From positions 1 through 47,976 of the forward strand of contig CALWNI010000013.1 of NCBI GenBank assembly GCA_944382775.1: a stretch of DNA of 47,976 nt. Direction: 5' to 3'. Of the stretch, positions 31,622-39,345 are shown in pieces (position 1 is the first letter of the stretch; each line of letters opens with the position of its first letter). Source of the DNA: an uncultured Allofournierella sp. Lineage in GTDB: Bacteria; Bacillota; Clostridia; Oscillospirales; Ruminococcaceae. The notes below the pieces were generated by a model. It was given only the letters and a program-made list of their open reading frames with translations, had not been told where the DNA came from and made no database searches. Both the position numbers and the translations under genes were made by a program.

Positions 31622-33001
31622 TTATTTTTGTTCATACAGTGTTTGCAGCACAGTTTCCAACTTCATTCCGCGGCTTGCTTTTGCAAGCAGTGCATCGCCC
31701 GGCTGCATAAGTTGTAAAAGTTCTTGTGCAGCTTGTTCATAGCCTTCGCAATGAACCGCATCCAAACCATTTTTTTGTGCCTGTTCTACCGTGAATTTAC
31801 TTGCCGCACCCAGTGCAATCACTTTGGAAAGCCCACTTTGTGCCGCCCATTCACCCACTTGCTTGTGGGCTTGCTCCTCCAAATCACCCAGCTCCAACAT
31901 ATCGCCCAACAAAGCAAACTTGCGGCCGGTGCATGGATAATCCCGAAACATTTGTAAACTTGCCTTTACGCTGTCCGGGCTGGCATTGTAACAGTCCTCG
32001 ATAAAAATGCAGCCGTTTTTCTTCACCACATTCTGCCGCATTCCTGTGCTTTTATAGTTCGCAAGTGCCGCTGCGCAGGTTTTGGCATCCAGTCCCATTC
32101 GGGTAGCTGCCGCATATGCCGCCAATGCGTCGTAAACGCTGTGTTTGCCCAATGCCGGAATGGTCACTGCAAAGCTTCCGTTTTCTTTGTCGACCAAAGT
32201 AAACTGCTGGCTCTCTGCATCTCCGGTCAGATTGATTGCGGTAACATCTGCCCACTCTGCATCCAAACCATACCAAACGGTTTGCAAACGCTGCGGAATC
32301 TCTCCGTTTTCGCGGGCTTTATTTAAAAATACATCATCTGCATTCAGTGCAAGCGGTGCACCATCCGGCAAACCTGCGCAAATCTCCAATTTTGCTTTGC
32401 AGATATTTTCCTGACTGCCCAGGGTTTCCATATGACTCACGCCAATGCAGGTGATAATGCCTGCATCCGGCTTTGCCACACGGCTCAAACGTTCGATCTC
32501 GCCCAAGGCACTCATGCCCATTTCCACAACCGCATATTCGGTATTGCTTTCCAAGCGAAACAATGTATTCGGCACACCGATTTCATTGTTTTGATTTCCA
32601 TCGGTTTTCAGGGTATTGCCAAACGCCGAAAGAACCGCATAACAAAATTCTTTTGTGGTGGTTTTTCCAACGCTACCGGTTACACCAATCATTTTGGGCT
32701 GAAACTTTGCGCGATAATTTGCCCCCATTTGCATCATTGCACGGTGGCTGCTTTCACAAACAATTTGTCGGTCGGTAGGAATGGTGTCCAACAGATGGTT
32801 TACCACCACATAGGCTGCACCTTGCTGAATTGCTTGTGGTGCAAAATCATGGCCATCTACCCGTTGCCCTTTAAAGCAAACAAAAACACAATCTTTGCAA
32901 ATTTTTCTGCTATCAGTTACCACAGCGGTAATTTTTTGATTACCGGGCAGAGCAACTTGCGTAAGTCCTGCCAGCAATTCTGCGGCAAAAATCGGCTGCA
33001 T
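31622..33001 (-). CDS. murF: UDP-MurNAc-tripeptide:D-Ala-D-Ala ligase MurF
   Basis: MurF completes the UDP-MurNAc-pentapeptide. The 459-residue Mur ligase has the P-loop GVTGSVGKTTTKE (107-118), DGNQNNEIGVP, VVEMGMS, and the C-terminal FIEDCYNASPDSVKA. Length is standard. The start is ATG behind GAAGGAGG. It is preceded by two U-less hairpins in the 114-base gap after ftsI and followed by mraY after 32 bases. Confidence 0.95.
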   Translation of the reverse strand: MQPIFAAELLAGLTQVALPGNQKITAVVTDSRKICKDCVFVCFKGQRVDGHDFAPQAIQQGAAYVVVNHLLDTIPTDRQIVCESSHRAMMQMGANYRAKFQPKMIGVTGSVGKTTTKEFCYAVLSAFGNTLKTDGNQNNEIGVPNTLFRLESNTEYAVVEMGMSALGEIERLSRVAKPDAGIITCIGVSHMETLGSQENICKAKLEICAGLPDGAPLALNADDVFLNKARENGEIPQRLQTVWYGLDAEWADVTAINLTGDAESQQFTLVDKENGSFAVTIPALGKHSVYDALAAYAAATRMGLDAKTCAAALANYKSTGMRQNVVKKNGCIFIEDCYNASPDSVKASLQMFRDYPCTGRKFALLGDMLELGDLEEQAHKQVGEWAAQSGLSKVIALGAASKFTVEQAQKNGLDAVHCEGYEQAAQELLQLMQPGDALLAKASRGMKLETVLQTLYEQK

Positions 33002-33022
33002 AAAAAGGCCTCCTTCATAACG

Positions 33023-33057
33023 AGCGGCACAACCCGATGCAACGCAGGTGTGCCGCT
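33023..33057 (-). promoter_or_regulatory. Hairpin upstream of murF
   Basis: AGCGGCACA / TGTGCCGCT (9 bp, extendable by CC/GG) has no T run on the minus strand. It lies 21 bases before the murF start and may shape translation or mRNA processing. Confidence 0.5.
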
Positions 33058-33081
33058 AATTCTTTCTTTGATAATCAGTAT

Positions 33082-33104
33082 GCATGGTATTCAAGTCCCA
33101 TGAA
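33082..33104 (-). promoter_or_regulatory. Hairpin just after ftsI
   Basis: GGTATTCA / TGAATACC with a 7-base loop lies 11 bases after the ftsI stop codon, again without a T run. Confidence 0.5.
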
Positions 33105-33115
33105 TACCAGCTCTA

Positions 33116-35467
33116 TTATTCTTCCGGCACCTGACTGGCATCTTCTTGTGCTTGGCTGGTATCTTGCTGTACCGTTACCGAATCAGTTGCCTGCTGCGTT
33201 GTTACCGTAACAATGGTACCCATGGGGGTTTCAGTACCTACCGGTACACTTTGTTCGGTAACAATGCCGTCTTCCGGCCCGTTAAACTGCACATTCAAAC
33301 CTGCACCGGACAGCATCTGGCTGGCCAATGCACCGCTTTTTCCGGTAACATCCGGTGCGGTAACCATTGTATACTCGGTGGTATCGGTATACAAATATAC
33401 GGTTGTTCCCCCGGGAACCTTTTGGCCTGCCATGGGATATTGTGCCACTACCGTATTTCCACTGCCTACTTTACGGTGTGCCAAACCCTTTTTGTTCAGT
33501 TCTACCTGTGCCAAATCCCACTGACTATAGGTATTTCCAATCAGGTTTGGTACGGTTACATTTCCGGTGGGCAACAGGCTTTCGTCCTGTTCAATGCCCA
33601 AATAGGGTGCCACTTCACTGATAATATTACCAACCAGCGGCGCACTCAACATGGAGCCGTACTCGGTTTCTGCGTGAGGTTCATCCAAAAAGGCCAAGAT
33701 TGCAATTTGGGGATCGTCAATGGGTAACACGCCCACAAAGCTGGAAACCTTTTCGTATCCGCCACCTTCACGTTCACCCAAGTCCAGCTTTTCACTGGTA
33801 CCAGATTTACCGCCAATGCGATAACCTGCCACATAGGCATTTCGACCCGCTGCACCATCACGGCCCTGTGCAACAACATCTTCCATCATGCTGCACAGCT
33901 GAGCCGAAACCTCTTCACTAATTACCTGACGCTTGGGACTGGGGTTAATTTCTTCCACCACATTTCCGTCCGAATCCACAATTTGGCTTACAATATGAGG
34001 TTGCACCAGATATCCGCCGTTTACTACGGCCGCTACTGCGGTAATCATCTGAATGGGGGTAACCTTTTGCGCCTGACCAAAACTGGTGGATGCCAAGTCA
34101 ACCGCACTCATGGTATCGGCGGTATGGTACGATACATTGGGGTAGGGCGCCTGCTCTGCCGGCAGGTCAATTCCGGTTGCAGCCGTGAAACCAAAGGCGT
34201 TGTAATAATCCGAAAAGATATCAACGCCCATTTTCTGCGCTTCCTGAATGGTGGCAATGTTACAGCTGTTTTGTAGTACCTGGCTCATGTTTTGCCAGCC
34301 ATGGGCCGCATGTTCCGCACAGGTATAGGTTGTTTGTCCTGCTACGGTGTAGCTGCCAGGGCAATTATATTCGGTGGACGGTGTACTCAAACCCGAATCA
34401 ATGGCAGCCGATGTGGTAACCAGCTTAAAGACGGAACCGGGCACATACAACTCGGTAATCGCTTTGTTTTTCCACTGAGTTTGTCGTGCTGCACCTTGCG
34501 CTTGGGTGTATTCTTCGCCGTCTAAGCCGTCTAAGGTAGCAGCCAGTGCCGAATCGTAAATTACCATGGGCTCGTTGGGGTCAAAATCTGGCTTGGTTGC
34601 CATTGCCAAAATTGCACCGGTATTTACATCCATGATAATAACAACGCCACGGTTGGTAACGTTGTTGACCGTAACCGAGTTTTCCAGATATTTTTCAGCA
34701 ATGGCCTGAACATTGGCATCCAATGTGAGAACCAGGCTCTTGCCGTTTTCCGCCGGATATTCGATGCGGTCATCGTTTGCAATCTCATTGCCTAAAGCAT
34801 TTTTAATGCTTACCAAACGGCCGGGTGTACCGGCAAGCACATCTTCATAATAGCTTTCCAAGCCGTAAAAACCGTATCCATCGGCATGCATAAAGCCCAG
34901 TACACTGGCCGCAAACGCACCAAACGGATACTCACGCTTGGTATCCTGCGAAATGGTAATGGGTAAACTGTTTTCGTTTGCATACTCCTTTACTGCGTCC
35001 GCAATTGGTTTATCCACCTGTTTTGCCAGTACTTTATACTGACTTGTTGCGTCGATGAGCATGTTGTAAACGGTATCATATTCCAAACTAAGCAAATCCG
35101 CAATATCCTTGCTTACCTGCTGTACGCGAGCTGTTCTTCGCTCTTCAGGGGTTCGGGTATCTCCTTCGGCCGCTTTCAGCGGTGTAATCTGGCTTGGATC
35201 TGCTGCAATGGTCCAAACAATACTGCTTTTTGCCAGCACTTTTCCGTTTGCGTCATAAATTTCACCACGAGTTGCCGTTACCGAAACATCTTTCAATTGC
35301 TGGTTTGCTGCCTTTACACTGTATTCATCATACTTTGTAATTTGAAGCCAGTATAAGCGGCCAATTAAGATACTTGCCCCTAAAACAAATGCACCACCCA
35401 GCATCCAATAGCGGGCAAACGAGCGTTTCTTTGCAGCTGATTTTTTAGGATTTTGTTGCTTTGCCAT
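33116..35467 (-). CDS. ftsI: Division class B penicillin-binding protein with two PASTA domains
   Basis: The septal transpeptidase partner of FtsW. The 783-residue protein has a membrane anchor (about 20-42), a pedestal domain, and active-site motifs S345-xx-K348 (VPGSVFK), S401-C-N403 and K554-SGTS. Two PASTA repeats follow (about 636-695 and 701-758), then a Gln/Asp-rich tail. Its place after ftsL in the dcw operon identifies it as the PbpB/FtsI orthologue, against the second copy at 15100. The start is ATG behind GAGGAAAATATAAC. A terminator-like hairpin lies 70 bases upstream, and I see no strong promoter between the hairpin and the gene. Confidence 0.95.
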   Translation of the reverse strand: MAKQQNPKKSAAKKRSFARYWMLGGAFVLGASILIGRLYWLQITKYDEYSVKAANQQLKDVSVTATRGEIYDANGKVLAKSSIVWTIAADPSQITPLKAAEGDTRTPEERRTARVQQVSKDIADLLSLEYDTVYNMLIDATSQYKVLAKQVDKPIADAVKEYANENSLPITISQDTKREYPFGAFAASVLGFMHADGYGFYGLESYYEDVLAGTPGRLVSIKNALGNEIANDDRIEYPAENGKSLVLTLDANVQAIAEKYLENSVTVNNVTNRGVVIIMDVNTGAILAMATKPDFDPNEPMVIYDSALAATLDGLDGEEYTQAQGAARQTQWKNKAITELYVPGSVFKLVTTSAAIDSGLSTPSTEYNCPGSYTVAGQTTYTCAEHAAHGWQNMSQVLQNSCNIATIQEAQKMGVDIFSDYYNAFGFTAATGIDLPAEQAPYPNVSYHTADTMSAVDLASTSFGQAQKVTPIQMITAVAAVVNGGYLVQPHIVSQIVDSDGNVVEEINPSPKRQVISEEVSAQLCSMMEDVVAQGRDGAAGRNAYVAGYRIGGKSGTSEKLDLGEREGGGYEKVSSFVGVLPIDDPQIAILAFLDEPHAETEYGSMLSAPLVGNIISEVAPYLGIEQDESLLPTGNVTVPNLIGNTYSQWDLAQVELNKKGLAHRKVGSGNTVVAQYPMAGQKVPGGTTVYLYTDTTEYTMVTAPDVTGKSGALASQMLSGAGLNVQFNGPEDGIVTEQSVPVGTETPMGTIVTVTTQQATDSVTVQQDTSQAQEDASQVPEE

Positions 35468-35536
35468 GTTATATTTTCCTCGTAATTTTCACTGAAAGTC
35501 CTGCATATACTATGATAACGTAGGCCTTAATAACCG

Positions 35537-35564
35537 AAAAAGCGTGCGCTACGGCACGCTTTTT
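35537..35564 (-). terminator. Terminator-like hairpin between ftsL and ftsI
   Basis: AAAAAGCGTGC / GCACGCTTTTT with a 6-base loop gives a T5 run on either strand. On the minus strand it would end transcription right after ftsL, inside the dcw operon. Confidence 0.8.
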
Positions 35565-35579
35565 CAGCAAATCATTTTC

Positions 35580-36050
35580 TCAAGGATTCAAATAATCCAT
35601 TAAACCCTGTAAAAAATTCTGTAAAAACCCGGTCATCTTTTTGGTACTGCTTTCCGGTCTGGAAATAAGGCTTTCGCTTTCCAGGGCAACGTATGTAATT
35701 TGGCTTTTATCCAACTTCATCAGCCCCAGTGTGGAAGTAGCAATTTGCTCCACATTTTTCAAACCGGTTTTGCTGTCCATCACGCCGGAAAGATAGTTGT
35801 AATCACTTTGTGCGTTTACTAACGCCTTATTTGTTGATTGTATTTCTGAGGTGAGTTCGGTAATGGTAGCCTGGCTCTCCAGCACGCCCATTGTTAAACC
35901 TGCCATAATTACACACACTGCAATTACCTTTACTTTTTCGGCACTTACTTTCAGTGCCTGCTTTTTACCGCGTACCGCCCGCATTTTTGGTTGATCGTTT
36001 TCCAACGGGCGATTCCGAAATCGTTCTAACTCATAAGCAGTCTGTGCCAT
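35580..36050 (-). CDS. ftsL: FtsL-like septum protein
   Basis: The 156-residue bitopic protein has a basic cytoplasmic N-terminus, one membrane segment (about 42-58: VKVIAVCVIMAGLTMGVL) and a short coiled coil (TITELTSEIQSTNKALVNAQ) typical of FtsL/DivIC. FtsL bridges FtsQ and the FtsW-FtsI synthase. Sequence conservation in this family is low, so the call rests on topology, size and position between rsmH and ftsI. The ATG at 36050 is used because GGAGG is correctly spaced; a GTG three codons upstream is inside the ribosome binding site. Confidence 0.85.
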   Translation of the reverse strand: MAQTAYELERFRNRPLENDQPKMRAVRGKKQALKVSAEKVKVIAVCVIMAGLTMGVLESQATITELTSEIQSTNKALVNAQSDYNYLSGVMDSKTGLKNVEQIATSTLGLMKLDKSQITYVALESESLISRPESSTKKMTGFLQNFLQGLMDYLNP

Positions 36051-36072
36051 AGCCCTCACCTCCTTTTATTTG

Positions 36073-36996
36073 TTAATTCTTTTCAATTACACGCAATTTT
36101 GCCGAGCGGCTGCGGCGATTGTATTCCAATTCTTCCGCCGTGGCTTCAATGGGTTTGCGTGTAATCAGGGTACCCTTTGCTTTGCCGCCGCATACGCACA
36201 CCGGATATTCCGGCGGGCAGGTGCATGCCGTTGCCCATTGACGAAATTTATTTTTCACCAAACGGTCTTCCAGTGAATGGAAGGTGATAATCGCAAACCG
36301 CCCACCGGGCGCAAGCATATCAAAAATTTCTTCCATGCCTTGGCTTAAAACATCCAGCTCACTGTTTACCGCAATACGCAACGCCTGAAAACTACGGCGT
36401 GAAGGGTTTTTGTCTTTGCGCCGCACCGCCGGGGGCAATGCGCTTGCAATGGTATCCGCCAGTTGCAACGTTGTTGCAAACGGCTCTTGTTCTCTGCGCT
36501 GTACAATTTTTCCGGCTATGGCCCAAGCGTAAGGCTCCTCTCCATACTCGCGTAAAATGCGTGCCAGTTCTTCCCGGCTGGCAGTATTCACCAAATCCGC
36601 TGCGGTGGGCCCGCTTTGGCTCATGCGCATATCCAACGGAGCATCTGCCCGGTAGGAAAACCCACGGGATGCATCGTCCAATTGGTGGGAAGATACGCCC
36701 AAATCCAGCAAGGCACCGTTGATTTGGTAAATCCCAAGGCCTTGCAGTGCACTGCGTGCATTGCAGAAATTGGTTTTTACCAAGGTTGCCGGTAAGCCTT
36801 GTAGTGCTTTTCCCGCCGCTTCAATGGCATCGGGGTCTTGGTCTAAACTAACCAAACGCCCTGTTGTTAAACGCTTTGCAATCTCGCTGGAATGCCCTCC
36901 CCCTCCGGCGGTGCCGTCCAGGTAGGTTCCGGTTGGGTCAATTGCCAAGCCTTCTAAACATTCATTCAATAGCACGGGGATGTGACTAAATTCCAT
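36073..36996 (-). CDS. rsmH: 16S rRNA (cytosine1402-N4)-methyltransferase RsmH
   Basis: RsmH (MraW) methylates C1402 in the ribosomal P site. The 307-residue protein has the SAM loop DGTAGGGGHS (27-36), ALLDLGVSSHQLD, GFSYRADAPLDMRM, ILREYGEE, and FHSLEDRLVKN near the C-terminus. Length is typical. It is the second dcw gene, 10 bases after mraZ, with ATG behind AAGGGGG. Confidence 0.97.
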   Translation of the reverse strand: MEFSHIPVLLNECLEGLAIDPTGTYLDGTAGGGGHSSEIAKRLTTGRLVSLDQDPDAIEAAGKALQGLPATLVKTNFCNARSALQGLGIYQINGALLDLGVSSHQLDDASRGFSYRADAPLDMRMSQSGPTAADLVNTASREELARILREYGEEPYAWAIAGKIVQRREQEPFATTLQLADTIASALPPAVRRKDKNPSRRSFQALRIAVNSELDVLSQGMEEIFDMLAPGGRFAIITFHSLEDRLVKNKFRQWATACTCPPEYPVCVCGGKAKGTLITRKPIEATAEELEYNRRSRSAKLRVIEKN

Positions 36997-37006
36997 AATT
37001 ACCCCC

Positions 37007-37426
37007 TTATAGTTCTAATTCGTCCATTGCCGCTTCCAGCTCCTCGCTGCCAAATTCGGCCTGTTTTTGCAGCCATGCTGCGGTGTCCCAAATTTCGGCG
37101 CGTTTTCCCACACCAATGACCGTTACATCTTTTTGCAGATTGGCGTGTGCGCGTAAGGAGGGAGAAATTAAAATCCTCCCTTGTTTATCCGGCACAACTT
37201 CGGTTGCCATCGCAAATAAAAACCGTTGGATCTCACGGGTTTTTACCATGCTTTTGTTCTGCATCTTTTCGCAGATTTCCTGCCATTCTTGTTGTGGAAA
37301 CGCCACAAGGCAATGGTCCATCCAGCGGGTAATTACAAATACCGAACCCATCTGTTCACGAAAACGAGCCGGAAAATTCAGCCGACCTTTTGCATCAATG
37401 GCATAGTTGTATTCGCCCATTAGCAC
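37007..37426 (-). CDS. mraZ: Transcriptional regulator MraZ
   Basis: MraZ is an AbrB-fold DNA-binding protein that usually represses its own dcw operon. The 139-residue protein has two half-domains with the DxxGR motif: AIDAKGRLNFPARFR in the first and VPDKQGRILISPSLR in the second. The start is GTG 37426 (AGGAGG 10 bases upstream), giving MLMGEYNY as in other Firmicute MraZ proteins; the ATG two codons in is too far from the ribosome binding site. Three ordered AGTGG boxes lie just downstream of its promoter. Confidence 0.96.
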   Translation of the reverse strand: MLMGEYNYAIDAKGRLNFPARFREQMGSVFVITRWMDHCLVAFPQQEWQEICEKMQNKSMVKTREIQRFLFAMATEVVPDKQGRILISPSLRAHANLQKDVTVIGVGKRAEIWDTAAWLQKQAEFGSEELEAAMDELEL

Positions 37427-37478
37427 GAACCAACCGCCTCCTTTAAATTTTCGCCTTGTGCAGATGTGTTAGGCCAAG

Positions 37479-37502
37479 CAAAGTGGAATGTTTTCCACTT
37501 TG
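37479..37502. repeat. Perfect inverted repeat in the mraZ leader
   Basis: CAAAGTGGAA / TTCCACTTTG with a 4-base loop. One arm contains the third MraZ box and the other an inverted AGTGG, so it may be an extra MraZ contact or a leader hairpin. Confidence 0.6.
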
Positions 37503-37519
37503 CCCCACTTCACCCCACT
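37495..37519 (-). promoter_or_regulatory. Three MraZ boxes (AGTGG, 10-bp period)
   Basis: On the minus strand AGTGG occurs at 37515-37519, 37505-37509 and 37495-37499, exactly one helical turn apart (AGTGGGGTGA, AGTGGGGCAA, AGTGGAAAAC). MraZ in other bacteria binds TGGGN or GTGG direct repeats with 10-bp spacing just after its promoter. Confidence 0.8.
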
Positions 37520-37528
37520 ATACAAATT

Positions 37529-37557
37529 ATTATACGGTACATACCCCCAAAATGCAA
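37529..37557 (-). promoter_or_regulatory. dcw operon promoter
   Basis: TTGCAT (37552-37557), 17 bases and a perfect TATAAT (37529-37534). The start near 37522 falls directly before the MraZ boxes. Confidence 0.88.
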
Positions 37558-37745
37558 TACAAAACCCATAAAAAGAAACGTGAAAAAATCTTGTTTTTTC
37601 TTGTGTTTTCCTTGTTTTTCTACGGCTTTTATCCATTTTAAACCGTGCCTAAAGCAATTGTTGTACACCCTGTTCTTTTCTTTGTGGTATCTGTAAAAAA
37701 ACTGTACTATTCCACACAAAATTCAACCATAACAATTCCAAAAGA
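37558..37745. other. AT-rich gap without a gene
   Basis: This is the upstream part of the 353-base gap between mraZ and the coiled-coil gene. It is A/T-rich with long A and T tracts (an UP-element-like setting for the dcw promoter). Short open frames cross it but none has a ribosome binding site or family resemblance. Confidence 0.6.
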
Positions 37746-37777
37746 AAAAGACCGGTACCTTTCGGTACCGGTCTTTT
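37746..37777 (-). terminator. Terminator of the rsmD operon
   Basis: AAAAGACCGGTACC / GGTACCGGTCTTTT with a 4-base loop, followed on the minus strand by TTCTTTT, two bases after the stop of the coiled-coil gene. Confidence 0.92.
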
Positions 37778-37779
37778 GA

Positions 37780-38241
37780 TTAGTTTCCGTTTTTTGCGGT
37801 TTGGCGCAGGTTTGCGCGAACGGTTTTTACTTCTGCCGCATTGCGTGCCAATTGCTCCTCGGTTACACGCAGCATGTTTTCGCAATATTCGGTTACGGTA
37901 TTGCGCATTTCACGGGATTGGCTTTGTGCAGTAGACAAAATATCGGCTGCACGCTGCTGTGCCGCACGCACAATCTGTTCTTCACCCACTAAAATACGGG
38001 CACGGTCTTCGGCCTTTTTGATAATGGCTTCGGCTTCCCGCTTGGCATCAGAAACAATATCTGCACGATCGTTTACAATTGCCTTTGCCTGTCGAATCTC
38101 TGTGGGCAGATTCAAGCGGATTTCATCAATAATGTCCCGCATTTTGTCGATATCCACCATACGCTTGCTGCCCGAAAACGGCAAGCCCGATGCTTCTTCC
38201 ATAGTTTCTTCCATTAACTCCAGCAATTCGTCGATGTTCAT
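37780..38241 (-). CDS. Coiled-coil ATPase-subunit-like protein
   Basis: The 153-residue, highly charged, mostly helical protein has an N-terminal DELLELMEETMEEA segment, a SGSKRMVDIDKMRDIIDEIR motif, and a long coiled coil rich in Ala, Glu, Arg and Gln (VSDAKREAEAIIKKAEDRAR). Such proteins are often labelled V-type ATPase subunit H or ATP-synthase b-like from the coiled coil alone; no ATPase genes are nearby, so that function is not supported. A DivIVA-like scaffold is an alternative. It lies 2 bases after rsmD, with its ribosome binding site inside the rsmD 3' end. Confidence 0.7.
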   Translation of the reverse strand: MNIDELLELMEETMEEASGLPFSGSKRMVDIDKMRDIIDEIRLNLPTEIRQAKAIVNDRADIVSDAKREAEAIIKKAEDRARILVGEEQIVRAAQQRAADILSTAQSQSREMRNTVTEYCENMLRVTEEQLARNAAEVKTVRANLRQTAKNGN

Positions 38242-38243
38242 TG

Positions 38244-38786
38244 TTATCGCTCCTTTTCATAGCGGGTTACTAAAACAGTGCCATAGCGGTACTGTTTTTT
38301 CTTAATCAAACCATCGCATTCGTCCGGTAAGCTTGCAGCAACTTCACTTTCGCACAAAACCGTTCCGCCGGGTTCGGTTACCGCTGCCACCTTTGGCAAA
38401 AGCTGTTGTAAAATTCCCTGCCGATAGGGTGGGTCCAACAAAACGATATGATACATTTCATTGGTCGTATTTAAAAATGCATCGGCTTCGCTCATCAAAA
38501 CACGGCTATTTTGCATCATACCGGCAGCTTTGCAGTTTTTCTCCACCACCGAAACAGCCTGTCGATTTCGATCAACAAAGGTACATTTTGCAGCACCACG
38601 GCTCAATGCCTCAATTCCCAGCTGGCCGCTGCCTGCAAACAAATCAAGCACGCGAGAACCCGGCAAACTAAATTGAAGCGCACTGAACATTCCCTCTTTT
38701 ACACGGTCGATGGTAGGTCTTGTCACATCTTCCCCAGGCAAAGCAATCAGCTTGGTTCCTCTTGCCGAACCAGAAATTACACGCAT
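38244..38786 (-). CDS. rsmD: 16S rRNA (guanine966-N2)-methyltransferase RsmD
   Basis: The 180-residue SAM-dependent methyltransferase modifies G966 of 16S rRNA. It has the N-terminal RVISGSARG, TRPTIDRVKEGMF, SAM loop LDLFAGSGQLGIEA (47-60) and catalytic DPPY (118-121). In many Firmicutes coaD follows rsmD; here a coiled-coil gene does. The start is ATG behind AAAAGGAG, 38 bases after a clear promoter. Confidence 0.94.
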   Translation of the reverse strand: MRVISGSARGTKLIALPGEDVTRPTIDRVKEGMFSALQFSLPGSRVLDLFAGSGQLGIEALSRGAAKCTFVDRNRQAVSVVEKNCKAAGMMQNSRVLMSEADAFLNTTNEMYHIVLLDPPYRQGILQQLLPKVAAVTEPGGTVLCESEVAASLPDECDGLIKKKQYRYGTVLVTRYEKER

Positions 38787-38823
38787 ATCGTCTGTGTTCT
38801 CCTTTTATATTCAGTTAAGCTTA

Positions 38824-38852
38824 ATTATCGTATCTTGTGCATACTTTGTCAA
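38824..38852 (-). promoter_or_regulatory. Promoter of rsmD
   Basis: A perfect TTGACA (38847-38852), 17 bases and GATAAT (38824-38829). Confidence 0.8.
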
Positions 38853-38880
38853 GTATTGCACCAAACCCAACTATCAACCT

Positions 38881-39345
38881 TTAGCCCTTTATTTTCTGTA
38901 AAATTGCGTTTACGGTATCCGCATTGCATTGATGATACAATACGCCATCCAGCTGAATATTGGGGCCTTTTCCACACTGCTTAAAGCAATTTTGGGTACG
39001 CACTTCGGCCGTATTTGCAGGCAACTGCTCCAATCCTTTTTTTAGTTGGCTCAGCAATGCTGCGTTTGCTCCGCCGCAGCGTCCGCCACTGCATACCACA
39101 ATTTCATGGGCAGCGTTGCTGGCCTTTAAACTGGGATACAGTTTAATAATCTTTTGAAGCAGCGGCACTTTATATCCGGTGCAAAGGGCAATGGTTTCCA
39201 GTGCATGTGCCGGAATATACCCGTAAATATCTTGGGTTTCCCGCAAAAAAGCCACGGTCGTTTCTTGATCTAAAATAGCCGCACTGCCCTTTTGTTTTTT
39301 GTAATATTCTGCTGCTTGTGCAAATTGCTCGTGTTGTTCCATCAT
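38881..39345 (-). CDS. Stand-alone NuoE-like [2Fe-2S] thioredoxin-fold protein
   Basis: The 154-residue protein matches the NuoE/HndA family: an N-terminal helical bundle (TVAFLRETQDIYGYIPAHAL) and a thioredoxin-like domain with four cluster ligands C85-x4-C90 (VVCSGGRCGG) and C120-x3-C124 (NCFKQCGKGPN). NuoE subunits normally pair with NuoF (FMN/NADH) in NADH dehydrogenases, hydrogenases or formate dehydrogenases; none is present here. Its ATG overlaps the uvrC stop codon (ATGA), so it is co-translated with uvrC. The partner is unknown. Confidence 0.85.
   Translation of the reverse strand: MMEQHEQFAQAAEYYKKQKGSAAILDQETTVAFLRETQDIYGYIPAHALETIALCTGYKVPLLQKIIKLYPSLKASNAAHEIVVCSGGRCGGANAALLSQLKKGLEQLPANTAEVRTQNCFKQCGKGPNIQLDGVLYHQCNADTVNAILQKIKG

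Noticed and set aside
37780..38241. V-type ATPase subunit
   Set aside because: The resemblance is only to generic coiled coil; no ATPase genes are nearby, so it is left as a coiled-coil protein.
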